DNA of 7,720 nt from an uncultured Prevotella sp. (GCA_945788545.1 CALZMK010000058.1:1-7720), one strand, 5' to 3'. Shown: positions 1 through 6,522, numbered from the stretch's first letter. Notes: generated by a model not told the origin, from the letters alone. Numbers and translations are program-made.

Positions 1-1097
1 CATACGGAACAAATGGAAACCTGCCGACTAGCTATTATGGATATATGGGAACATATTCCACAACAGGCGGTTATGGTGCAGCCCCCGGCATTTATTGGAG
101 CAACATCAGCAATGAGAAACTCGGTTGGGAAAAATCATATAATTTCAATGTCGGACTTGATTGGACATTGTATAACCGCGTTACATTAACTGTTGACTAC
201 TACAACAAAGTTACAAAAGACCTGCTCTTCCTTATGCCAGTGTCATACGTAACTGGTTTTAGCAGCTATTGGAACAATATTGGCGAGTTAAAGAATCAGG
301 GACTTGAGTTCTCTGTTAGCTCACGTAATATTGTCACTAAGGATTTCACATGGACAACAGACTTTAATATAACAAAGCAGTCAATAAAGGTTAACAAGTT
401 GCCTAATGGTGATGATGTTCAGTATGGTGATGGAAATATGTACCTTCTTCGCGAGGGCGAATCGATGCATACTTTCTACTTGCCTGAGGCTAAGGGTGTA
501 AATTCTGAAACTGGATTGATGGAATTTTGGATTGACCCGGAAGACCACGAAAAGGGAGTTACTGAATATTATAGCAAGGCTGGCAAGACTATTGTAGGTA
601 AAGGTGTCCCTGATTGGACTGGCGGTATCACCAACTCGTTCAGATACAAGGATTTCGATCTTTCGTTTATGATTTCATACCAGTTTGGCGCTGATCTGTT
701 CGATTATCCAGGTTACTTCCTTAAGTATTGTGACGGTATGCGTGTTGGCAACTTTAATGTGCAGAAAGCTGTAGCTGGCAACTACTGGCAGAAACCAGGT
801 GATGTATGTGAGTACCCACGTCCAATATATAGTAATCCCTATCGTTCAGACAAGTTCTCCTCACGCGAGATTATTTCAACCGATAATATCCGTGTTCGCG
901 ACATAACTATAGGATGGAATATACCTTACTTCAAGAAGTATATAAATAACTTGCGCGTATATTTCCGCGCCACCAACCCATTCCTAATTTATAATGCAGC
1001 GGATGATATCGATCCGGATGTTGACATTAATGGATATCGTCAGACCGACACTCCTGTGCTCCGTCAATACACATTCGGGCTTAACTTGACATTCTAA
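1..1097 (+). CDS. SusC/RagA-family TonB-dependent outer-membrane receptor, C-terminal part (5' end outside the window)
   Basis: The frame is open from the left edge (first whole codon at position 3) to the TAA at 1095-1097, giving 364 residues. Family members usually have about 1000 residues, so this is roughly the last third, comprising barrel strands and loops; the plug and TonB box lie outside. What is seen: alternating aromatic and polar strands, a segment reading WSNISNEKLGWEKSYNFNVG, the GVPDWTGGITNSFRYKDFDLS barrel stretch near the middle, and a C-terminal end LRQYTFGLNLTF with the terminal Phe typical of outer-membrane barrels. Known for the family: the barrel sits in the outer membrane, is capped by a SusD lipoprotein and imports glycans or peptides using TonB energy. 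The susD gene follows after 20 nt, so the two are almost certainly one operon. The substrate cannot be read from this part. The ATG at 45 is internal and not a start. Confidence 0.95.
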   Translation, partial: YGTNGNLPTSYYGYMGTYSTTGGYGAAPGIYWSNISNEKLGWEKSYNFNVGLDWTLYNRVTLTVDYYNKVTKDLLFLMPVSYVTGFSSYWNNIGELKNQGLEFSVSSRNIVTKDFTWTTDFNITKQSIKVNKLPNGDDVQYGDGNMYLLREGESMHTFYLPEAKGVNSETGLMEFWIDPEDHEKGVTEYYSKAGKTIVGKGVPDWTGGITNSFRYKDFDLSFMISYQFGADLFDYPGYFLKYCDGMRVGNFNVQKAVAGNYWQKPGDVCEYPRPIYSNPYRSDKFSSREIISTDNIRVRDITIGWNIPYFKKYINNLRVYFRATNPFLIYNAADDIDPDVDINGYRQTDTPVLRQYTFGLNLTF

Positions 1098-1117
1098 TTA
1101 AACAAATACGACAAAAT

Positions 1118-2554
1118 ATGAAAAAAACATATATATCACTTGCTTTTGCGGCAAGCCTCGCTTTAACATCATGTAGCGATTTCCTTGACAAGGAACCATC
1201 GACTTCACTTCCCAGCGGCAGTGCAATTACTACCGTTACGGATTTGGAAAATGCGATTAATGGTATATGTTACATTCTTATTGAGAATGGACGTATGGGA
1301 TATGCTTCGGAATTCGGCCTGTATGGCGACTTGAGATGTAATGATTTCACAATCATCAAAAGCAATGGTCAAACAGAAGCTATCAGTTCTTATGTGAACA
1401 CTGGAACTGACTATCCTTCTAACGACTCATATAATACATTCTATATGGCTCTTGCTAATGTCAATAATGCACTCGAGAGTATCGAGAACGGCAATGTTGA
1501 AGGCGATGAGACTGAGATAAACAACTACAAAGGACAGTTGCTTGCTTGGCGTGGGCTGATGCACTTTGATCTTGCACGCATCTTCTGTAAGATACCTTCG
1601 ACTGTAGCTGATCCTTCTAAGGAATTGGGTCTTGTGATTTCAGACAAGGTGTTCCCGATTGATTATAAGGGACTGCGCACCGACCTGAAATCAACATACG
1701 ATTTTATCATTGCTCAGTTTACAGAAGCCATTCCTCTGATTGACAGCGACAATGGCGTAGGATATATCAATAAGGCAACAGCCCAGGCTTTGCGTGCACG
1801 TGCATATCTTTACAATGGAGAATACCAGAAGGCTCTTGCCGATGCCAATGAAGTTATCAACAATAGCGGATTCCGTCTGCTTGGCATTGACAACTACGTG
1901 TCATCATGGAGCAAGGAAGGTCAGGACGAAAGTATTTTCGAGTTGACCGTGAGCGACAAGTACAACGCACAGCGCTATGGCCTTGGCTATTATACCGATG
2001 CTTCTGGTTATGCAGAATGTGGTTTCAACACAGATGCATATCTATACAAGTATCTCGCTTCCAATCCCAAAGATGTTCGTTCAGGACTGATTAAGGATCA
2101 GACTGCCGAGAAGAGCGCAGGATATTATCCCAACAAATATCCGGGACGTGATGGCAACATCTATCTAAACAACCCGAAGATTGTGCGTCTCTCCGAGATG
2201 TATCTCATAGCTGCTGAGGCACAATGGCGTCTCGACAATGCGGCTACCGCCTCTGCTTCTATAGATGTAAATGCCACAAGCGCAAAGGCTGCTGACTACA
2301 TTAACGCTATAAATGAGAAACGTATCACAGATTATGTGGGCGTGGATAAGGTAAGTCTCACTGATATCCTCCATGCATGGGAAATTGAGATGTTCTGCGA
2401 GAACCAAATTACTTATGCTTACTGGAGAAATAAGCAGAGCGTGACAAGCCGTACTACTCAGGAAATTAAGTATGACGACTATCGTGTACTCCAGCCTATC
2501 CCCCAAGCTGAGATAGACTACAACAAGGATCTCCAGCAGAATGACGGTTATTGA
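1118..2554 (+). CDS. SusD/RagB-family nutrient-binding outer-membrane lipoprotein
   Basis: A complete 478-residue protein. The start MKKTYISLAFAASLALTSC is a lipoprotein signal peptide with lipobox LTSC and lipidated Cys19. The following SDFLDKE is acidic, as in Bacteroidetes lipoprotein export signals, and fits surface exposure. Family landmarks are a helix around residues 140-155 (LAWRGLMHFDLARIF), a TPR-like helix pair near 225-245 (ALRARAYLYNGEYQKALADA), the LSEMYLIAAEAQWRL motif near 355-370, and the classic tail PIPQAEIDYNKDLQQNDGY. Length is within the usual 450-600 range. Known role: it forms the lid over the SusC barrel and binds the substrate at the cell surface. It is the last gene of its operon. 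No surface glycan-binding protein or glycoside hydrolase follows, so any such partners lie upstream or elsewhere. The substrate is not predictable. Confidence 0.96.
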   Translation: MKKTYISLAFAASLALTSCSDFLDKEPSTSLPSGSAITTVTDLENAINGICYILIENGRMGYASEFGLYGDLRCNDFTIIKSNGQTEAISSYVNTGTDYPSNDSYNTFYMALANVNNALESIENGNVEGDETEINNYKGQLLAWRGLMHFDLARIFCKIPSTVADPSKELGLVISDKVFPIDYKGLRTDLKSTYDFIIAQFTEAIPLIDSDNGVGYINKATAQALRARAYLYNGEYQKALADANEVINNSGFRLLGIDNYVSSWSKEGQDESIFELTVSDKYNAQRYGLGYYTDASGYAECGFNTDAYLYKYLASNPKDVRSGLIKDQTAEKSAGYYPNKYPGRDGNIYLNNPKIVRLSEMYLIAAEAQWRLDNAATASASIDVNATSAKAADYINAINEKRITDYVGVDKVSLTDILHAWEIEMFCENQITYAYWRNKQSVTSRTTQEIKYDDYRVLQPIPQAEIDYNKDLQQNDGY

Positions 2555-2610
2555 TTATCGAGAGCCTATAATGAGGGTATTCTGAAACGAATTCCATCAT
2601 AATAATTATT

Positions 2611-2643
2611 AAGGTGCAGCCCCGATTGCCGAGGCTGCACCTT
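2611..2643. terminator. Hairpin copy 1, terminator of the susCD operon, member of a three-copy repeat
   Basis: Arms AAGGTGCAGCC (2611-2621) and GGCTGCACCTT (2633-2643) form a perfect 11-bp stem around the loop CCGATTGCCGA. The right arm runs into TTTTA, a short U-tract, so intrinsic termination of the susD transcript is plausible 57 nt after the stop codon. The whole 33-bp block is identical to the one at 5609-5641 and closely related to the one at 3972-4004. Confidence 0.8.
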
Positions 2644-2676
2644 TTATGTATTCTAATCTTACGCTTCATTTTTCAA

Positions 2677-2739
2677 ATACACCAAAACTAGATTATTGTA
2701 TATGGTATTTATACACCAAAAACAAGATTATTGGGTATT
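2677..2739. repeat. Tandem direct repeat upstream of the ATPase 1 promoter
   Basis: Two imperfect copies start at 2677 and 2711, a 34-bp spacing. Each has ATACACCAAAA, then a few variable bases, then GATTATTG, and ends in GGTATT (2704-2709 and 2734-2739). Copy 1 has five extra bases (TATAT) between GATTATTG and GGTATT. The pair lies 47-109 bp upstream of the -33 box of the ATPase 1 promoter and could be a regulator-binding site. It has no similarity to the site upstream of the second ATPase gene. Confidence 0.6.
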
Positions 2740-2742
2740 AAT

Positions 2743-2756
2743 ATACTATATAGTAT
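2743..2756. repeat. 14-bp perfect palindrome (possible operator)
   Basis: ATACTATATAGTAT is its own reverse complement. It lies 30 bp upstream of the -33 box of the ATPase 1 gene and directly downstream of the 34-bp direct repeats. The stretch is very AT-rich, so chance is a real possibility. A DNA-binding site is more likely than an RNA hairpin, because it lies upstream of the predicted transcript start. Confidence 0.4.
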
Positions 2757-2785
2757 CATTATTGATAATAAATAATGTTAATCTC

Positions 2786-2816
2786 TTGGAATTACCGAAT
2801 AATTGCCGTATCTTTG
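2786..2816 (+). promoter_or_regulatory. Bacteroidetes-type promoter of the ATPase 1 gene
   Basis: The -7 element TATCTTTG (2809-2816) matches TAnnTTTG. A TTG at 2786-2788 lies 20 bp upstream, the expected -33 spacing. Transcription would begin near 2820 and give a leader of about 24 nt that is A-rich and lacks a Shine-Dalgarno sequence. This makes the gene transcriptionally independent of susD. Confidence 0.7.
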
Positions 2817-2843
2817 CATTCCATAAAATATGTAACATAAAAC

Positions 2844-3965
2844 ATGGAACGACTGAATAATCCTTTCGTCATCTATGGATACAAAGGTGCCGAATACTTC
2901 TGCGACAGGCAGAAAGAGACAGAGTCGATAATGAGGGCTCTGCACAATGAGCGCAATGTTGCGCTTATTTCCCCGCGACGCATTGGCAAGACGGGGCTGA
3001 TTCATCATGCGTTTGCCCAAATAGCAAAAGTAGAGCCGGATACACGTTGTTTTTATATGGACATCAATGCAACGCGCAACTTTCAGCAGTTTGTTGAGCT
3101 ATTCGCTAAGACTGTCATTGGGAAACTGGATACTCCCTCACAGGCTGTATTGCGAAAGATAACAACTCTATTTTCATCTTATAAGCCAGTGTTATCTATT
3201 GATGAACTGACGGGGATGCCATCATTTTCGATAACAGTGTCAAATGACCAGAAGGAGGAGTCGTTAAAACATGTGTTGGATTATCTGAAAGACTCTGACA
3301 AAAGAATATATGTCGCAATAGATGAATTTCAACAAATAGCTGATTATCCGGAAAAGAATGTTGAGGCATTGCTTCGTTCATATATACAATTCATTCCAAA
3401 CGTGGTGTTTGTATTTGCAGGCAGCAAGCAACATATTATGGCTGAGATGTTTACCTCCGCAAAACGTCCATTCTATCAAAGTTCGCAGATGCTCTCGCTA
3501 TCACCTATAGATAAAAAGGTGTATTACGATTTTGCCAACAGTCTTATGTCAACGAATGGAAGGAGTATAAGCGAAGAGGTGTTCGGATATATCTATGACA
3601 CGATGGACGGACAGACGTGGTATGTTCAGCATATCCTAAACAGGTTGTATGACTGGGGAAAGGAAATAGACATACAGCTTGTGAATGATACAGTAATGAC
3701 ATCCGTTATGGAGCAGGAGGTGGCTTTTCTGAATTATTATGAGTCGCTTACATATAACCAGTCGCAGTTACTGCTTGCCATTGCCAGGGAAAAGGCAGTG
3801 GAGTCGGTATTGTCGCAAGATTTCATCCATCGCCATGGCTTGCCTGCGTCAAGCAGTGTGAGTCTTGCCCTCAAGTCATTGACAGAAAGGGAGTTCGTGT
3901 ATAAATACAATGGCAAGTATATTATTTACGACCGTTTCTTTGCTATTTGGCTAAGGAATATTTAA
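2844..3965 (+). CDS. ATPase_2 (archaeal-ATPase-like) P-loop ATPase with C-terminal winged helix, no nuclease domain
   Basis: A 373-residue cytoplasmic protein with no signal or membrane segment. Motifs in order: an N-terminal EYFCDRQKE segment (17-25), corresponding to the FxGR-type lead-in of this family; a P-loop SPRRIGKT (43-50, Lys49); Walker B RIYVAIDEF with Asp160 and Glu161; a sensor-like segment FVFAGSK (193-195); and a winged-helix-like end from about residue 307, closing on KYIIYDRFFAIWLRNI. Known for the family: STAND-related ATPases, numerous in archaea and Bacteroidetes, mostly without an assigned function. The protein stops where DUF234 relatives continue into a nuclease domain. 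Because similar proteins normally end this way, I read it as complete rather than truncated. It has its own promoter, and a hairpin begins one base after the stop codon. The ATG at 2844 is chosen from the promoter position and the conserved N-terminus. Confidence 0.88.
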   Translation: MERLNNPFVIYGYKGAEYFCDRQKETESIMRALHNERNVALISPRRIGKTGLIHHAFAQIAKVEPDTRCFYMDINATRNFQQFVELFAKTVIGKLDTPSQAVLRKITTLFSSYKPVLSIDELTGMPSFSITVSNDQKEESLKHVLDYLKDSDKRIYVAIDEFQQIADYPEKNVEALLRSYIQFIPNVVFVFAGSKQHIMAEMFTSAKRPFYQSSQMLSLSPIDKKVYYDFANSLMSTNGRSISEEVFGYIYDTMDGQTWYVQHILNRLYDWGKEIDIQLVNDTVMTSVMEQEVAFLNYYESLTYNQSQLLLAIAREKAVESVLSQDFIHRHGLPASSSVSLALKSLTEREFVYKYNGKYIIYDRFFAIWLRNI

Positions 3966-4010
3966 TATAATAAGGTGCCGCCCCGATTGCCGAGACTGCA
4001 CCTTATTATA
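3966..4010. terminator. Hairpin copy 2, downstream of the ATPase 1 gene
   Basis: The conserved core is at 3972-4004. Its loop CCGATTGCCGA (3983-3993) is identical to that of the other copies, but the arms differ by one base each (AAGGTGCCGCC and GACTGCACCTT), leaving two mismatches in the inner stem. The outer stem is extended by AT pairs: TATAATAAGGTGC (3966-3978) pairs perfectly over 13 bp with GCACCTTATTATA (3998-4010). It begins directly after the stop codon of the ATPase gene. Downstream is AT-rich but has no clean U-tract, so termination is plausible but weaker than in copy 1. Confidence 0.7.
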
Positions 4011-4043
4011 ATTATGTTTCCCACTCAAATAGTGAGCAAACTC

Positions 4044-4114
4044 TGCGCGAAATAGTTATTTTTGGTTAATTCGCGCAAAATAGCATGATATTATTTTGCG
4101 CGAAATGCTATTTT
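4044..4114. promoter_or_regulatory. Operator-like cluster: three alternating TGCGCGAA half-sites with nested inverted repeats
   Basis: TGCGCGAA occurs at 4044-4051 (+), 4070-4077 (-, as TTCGCGCA) and 4097-4104 (+), with centres 26 and 27 bp apart. Sites 2 and 3 belong to a perfect 13-bp inverted repeat, TTCGCGCAAAATA (4070-4082) and TATTTTGCGCGAA (4092-4104). A second inverted repeat overlaps it: AAAATAGCAT (4077-4086) with ATGCTATTTT (4105-4114). Sites 1 and 3 also form a longer direct repeat (TGCGCGAAAT plus TATTTTT). The -33 box of the DUF234 gene lies inside the right arm, and the predicted transcript starts downstream. The structure would therefore act as DNA, for example as a repressor-binding site, rather than as a leader RNA. 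Confidence 0.65.
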
Positions 4115-4125
4115 TTATACCTTTG
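4095..4125 (+). promoter_or_regulatory. Bacteroidetes-type promoter of the DUF234 ATPase gene
   Basis: The -33 element TTTG (4095-4098) and the -7 element TACCTTTG (4118-4125) are 19 bp apart. Transcription would begin near 4130, about 17 nt before the ATG. The -33 element is buried in the inverted repeat at 4092-4104, so binding of a protein there would directly block the polymerase. Confidence 0.75.
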
Positions 4126-4146
4126 CAGCAAAATAATATATGAGTT

Positions 4147-5592
4147 ATGGCAAACAAGATAATTGGAAGGGAAAGAGAGCAGAAAGAGCTTGAAGAGCTG
4201 TATCGTTCTGACAGACCGATATTTGCGGTTGTATATGGAAGACGGCGAGTAGGCAAGACGTATCTCGTCAGACAGATGTTCGAAAAGAAGTTTGCCTTTT
4301 GTCATACGGGATTGTCGCCGTTTGAATTATCGGCGGAAAAGATTGCCGACCAACAGCTTAGGTCATTTTACGGAAGTCTTGTTCAATATGGCAGCAAATT
4401 GACCGAGATTCCCAAGACATGGTTTGATGCCTTCGACGAACTCATTCGCCTGCTTCGTAATAAGCAGTCCAAGGACAAACAGGTCATATTCATTGACGAA
4501 CTGCCTTGGATGGATACGCCACGCTCAGGTTTTCTGACCGCTTTCGAACACTTTTGGAACGGATGGGGAGCACATCAGGACAACCTTATGCTCATTGTTT
4601 GCGGTTCTGCCACTTCATGGATCTCCGACAAGCTGATAAACAATAAGGGAGGACTGTACAATAGGGTGACCAATGAGATAAAACTCATGCCGTTTAACCT
4701 TGCGGAATGTGAGGCCTTTTATAAGGCCAACGGCATAGTGATGTCAAGATACGAGCAATTGCAATGCTTTATGGCTATCGGTGGTATTCCCTTCTATATG
4801 TCATTGCTAAAACGTGGAGTTAGCCTTGCGCAAAATATAGATATGTTGTTTTTCGACCGCTCCGCCAAACTCAAGCAAGAGTTTGCCAGACTATATGGCT
4901 CCCTGTTCACCAATTCAGAGGAATGTGAAAAGATAATACGCCTTCTTGCGACCAAGCGTCAGGGATATACACGCAAGGAGATAGCCCAAAAGACAGGATT
5001 GCCAGATGGAGGCGGACTTTCGTCATCGTTAAAGGCACTGGAAATTAGCGATTTCATATCATCATACGTAAAATATGACCATCCGAGACGAATGGTATTT
5101 TATCGTCTTGTTGACAGTTTCAGCATGTTCTATCTCTCATTTGTCGAGGGAAACAATACAAGTGACGAGAATTTTTGGCAAGCAAACATCAAGTCCCAAC
5201 AACTCACGGCATGGCGAGGATACTCTTTTGAGACACTGTGTTTCTATCACATCCGCCAGATAAAGCATGCCCTTGGAATCAGTGGAGTACACACAGAGTC
5301 ATCACCATGGTCGAGCAAACAAAAGAATGAGGGTGCACAGATAGACATGCTGATTGACAGGGCAGACAACATCGTCAATGTCTGTGAGATGAAATTCTCT
5401 GAGGATGAATACACTGTCACCTCCTCTTATGACAAGCAGCTTCGTCATAAGATGACTGTATTCCGTGAAGAAACGAAATGCCGCAAGACCCTCCACCTCA
5501 CTCTCGTGACAACATTCGGTCTATATTTTAACGAATATGCGGGTAGCATACAGAAGGTAATCAACATGGACGACTTGTTCAAATCTGTCTGA
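4147..5592 (+). CDS. ATPase_2 P-loop ATPase with C-terminal DUF234 PD-(D/E)xK-type nuclease domain
   Basis: A 481-residue cytoplasmic protein. The N-terminus has IGREREQKELEEL (6-18), a P-loop GRRRVGKT (31-38, Lys37) and Walker B VIFIDELPW with Asp117 and Glu118. A sensor-like LIVCGSATSW follows and then the region LYNRVTNEIKLMPF. A winged helix spans about 270-310 (TRKEIAQKTGLP, SSSLKALEISDFI). The end is the DUF234 domain, with a complete PD-(D/E)xK-like set: Glu362 (GYSFETLCFYHI), Asp400 (GAQIDMLIDR) and Glu414-x-Lys416 (CEMKFS). Domain order and length are typical of full family members, and no catalytic residue is missing. Biological role is unknown; nucleic-acid cleavage controlled by ATP is inference from the fold. 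The start at 4147 gives the conserved MANKIIGRERE; an upstream ATG at 4140 is out of frame. The gene has its own promoter and operator-like repeats and ends at a hairpin, facing a convergent gene. Confidence 0.92.
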   Translation: MANKIIGREREQKELEELYRSDRPIFAVVYGRRRVGKTYLVRQMFEKKFAFCHTGLSPFELSAEKIADQQLRSFYGSLVQYGSKLTEIPKTWFDAFDELIRLLRNKQSKDKQVIFIDELPWMDTPRSGFLTAFEHFWNGWGAHQDNLMLIVCGSATSWISDKLINNKGGLYNRVTNEIKLMPFNLAECEAFYKANGIVMSRYEQLQCFMAIGGIPFYMSLLKRGVSLAQNIDMLFFDRSAKLKQEFARLYGSLFTNSEECEKIIRLLATKRQGYTRKEIAQKTGLPDGGGLSSSLKALEISDFISSYVKYDHPRRMVFYRLVDSFSMFYLSFVEGNNTSDENFWQANIKSQQLTAWRGYSFETLCFYHIRQIKHALGISGVHTESSPWSSKQKNEGAQIDMLIDRADNIVNVCEMKFSEDEYTVTSSYDKQLRHKMTVFREETKCRKTLHLTLVTTFGLYFNEYAGSIQKVINMDDLFKSV

Positions 5593-5608
5593 GTGATAAT
5601 AAATACAT

Positions 5609-5641
5609 AAGGTGCAGCCCCGATTGCCGAGGCTGCACCTT
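5609..5641. terminator. Hairpin copy 3, bidirectional terminator between convergent genes
   Basis: Arms AAGGTGCAGCC (5609-5619) and GGCTGCACCTT (5631-5641) form a perfect 11-bp stem with loop CCGATTGCCGA, identical over all 33 bp to the copy at 2611-2643. It sits 17 nt after the stop of the DUF234 gene and 33 bp past the stop of the minus-strand lipoprotein gene, so it can serve both directions. U-tracts are short on both sides (TTGTATCTTTATT on the plus strand). A 16-bp perfect AT palindrome at 5648-5663 adds a second possible, weaker stem. Confidence 0.8.
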
Positions 5642-5673
5642 GTATCTTTATTATATATAATAATGTGTAGTTA

Positions 5674-6522
5674 TTAATCCACTAATATCACGAGATACTT
5701 GCTTGTGCTCCAGAAGAGCTGCGGGTCGGTGATGCGAAGCACATACTGCTTGTTGGCATCACGCTGCAGGGTGTAGCTGGATGATGGATGCGAGGTGAGC
5801 ATCTTGGCAGAACGGGAGTAGAGCTTAATCTCCTTGTCAACACGGATGTCAACCTTGGTGAAATACTCCTTGTTGAAGTTGCCCTGAAGCACCTTACCAT
5901 CCTTGAGTATCTGCTGCTGCTTGAGTTCCTTTTTGGTGCCGAAAACAAACCATGCCGAGTGCAATTGCTTGTCCTGGGCGTTAATCGTCTCGGTCTTCTT
6001 GGCACTCTCGCTTGAGAGATTGCTCACATTGGTGTTAAGATTGGCTATCTTCTCGTCAAGGTCCATGATGTGGATGTCCTTGGCATCAAGTTCTGCACGC
6101 AACTGCTGCAGTTCCTTGTCCTTTTCCTCAAGTTGAAGGGCTAAACTCTCGATGGTCTTCTTGAGTTGCTCACCATTGATACTGCTCTCGCGTAGCTGCA
6201 TTCTCAGTTTGTCGATGAGTTCGCGATTCTGCTGCATAGTCTGCTGGATAAACTGCATGTTCTCGGCAATACGTTGCGTGCGACTGGCACCCTCGCCATC
6301 CCTTGCAACACTGATACGACCTTCAGCCTGACCGATTTCACGCAGTCCCTCCTCAATCTGGTTGAAGGTGGACATAATGTCATTAATCTCGTTGTCTTTT
6401 TGGGCAATCACCTTATTGAGCGAGTCACGCTCGGCAGTGACTGCACCATCCACTTTCGACTTATTGTCCTGACAACCTACCAAGGCTGCCAAACAAAGAG
6501 ATGCTAAAAATAATTTCTTCAT
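5674..6522 (-). CDS. Coiled-coil lipoprotein with C-terminal beta-rich domain (possibly Cbp1-like)
   Basis: A 282-residue protein. The signal peptide MKKLFLASLCLAALVGC has lipobox LVGC and lipidated Cys17; the next residues QDNKSK do not match the acidic surface-export pattern well. About residues 28-195 are charged, Glu/Gln/Lys-rich, and look like a long coiled coil (for example LALQLEEKDKELQQLRAELDAKD). The last ~90 residues (from AWFVFGTKKELKQQQIL to YLVILVD) are non-helical and likely a small beta domain. The overall plan resembles Bacteroidales lipoproteins annotated as Cbp1-family collagen-binding glycoproteins. I recall this only from general style and offer it as a possibility. One DSL triplet (33-35) fits the Bacteroidetes O-glycosylation sequon D(S/T)(A/I/L/V/M/T). 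No promoter is visible in the 56-bp gap after rsmI, so co-transcription with rsmI is likely. Confidence 0.85.
   Translation of the reverse strand: MKKLFLASLCLAALVGCQDNKSKVDGAVTAERDSLNKVIAQKDNEINDIMSTFNQIEEGLREIGQAEGRISVARDGEGASRTQRIAENMQFIQQTMQQNRELIDKLRMQLRESSINGEQLKKTIESLALQLEEKDKELQQLRAELDAKDIHIMDLDEKIANLNTNVSNLSSESAKKTETINAQDKQLHSAWFVFGTKKELKQQQILKDGKVLQGNFNKEYFTKVDIRVDKEIKLYSRSAKMLTSHPSSSYTLQRDANKQYVLRITDPQLFWSTSKYLVILVD

Noticed and set aside
2165..2506. 113-codon open frame antisense to susD
   Set aside because: It lies wholly inside a well-recognised SusD coding region, has no promoter or homologous motif, and the composition follows from the opposite strand.
4061..4092. Second promoter using TTTG at 4061-4064
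   Set aside because: No TAnnTTTG element occurs 19-21 bp downstream.
4070..4114. Transcription attenuator formed by the two mutually exclusive inverted repeats
   Set aside because: The promoter -7 box is at 4118-4125, so the repeats are not in the transcript from it; a DNA-binding site fits better.
2611..5641. Integron attC sites
   Set aside because: The hairpins lack GTTRRRY core sites and the usual bulged two-box layout, and no integrase is present in the window.
2611..5641. CRISPR array
   Set aside because: Three hairpins separated by whole genes, not regularly spaced short repeats with spacers.
5688..6005. 105-codon minus-strand frame overlapping the lipoprotein in another frame
   Set aside because: Arg/Ser/Pro-rich translation typical of a shifted frame; the lipoprotein frame has a signal peptide and coiled coil.
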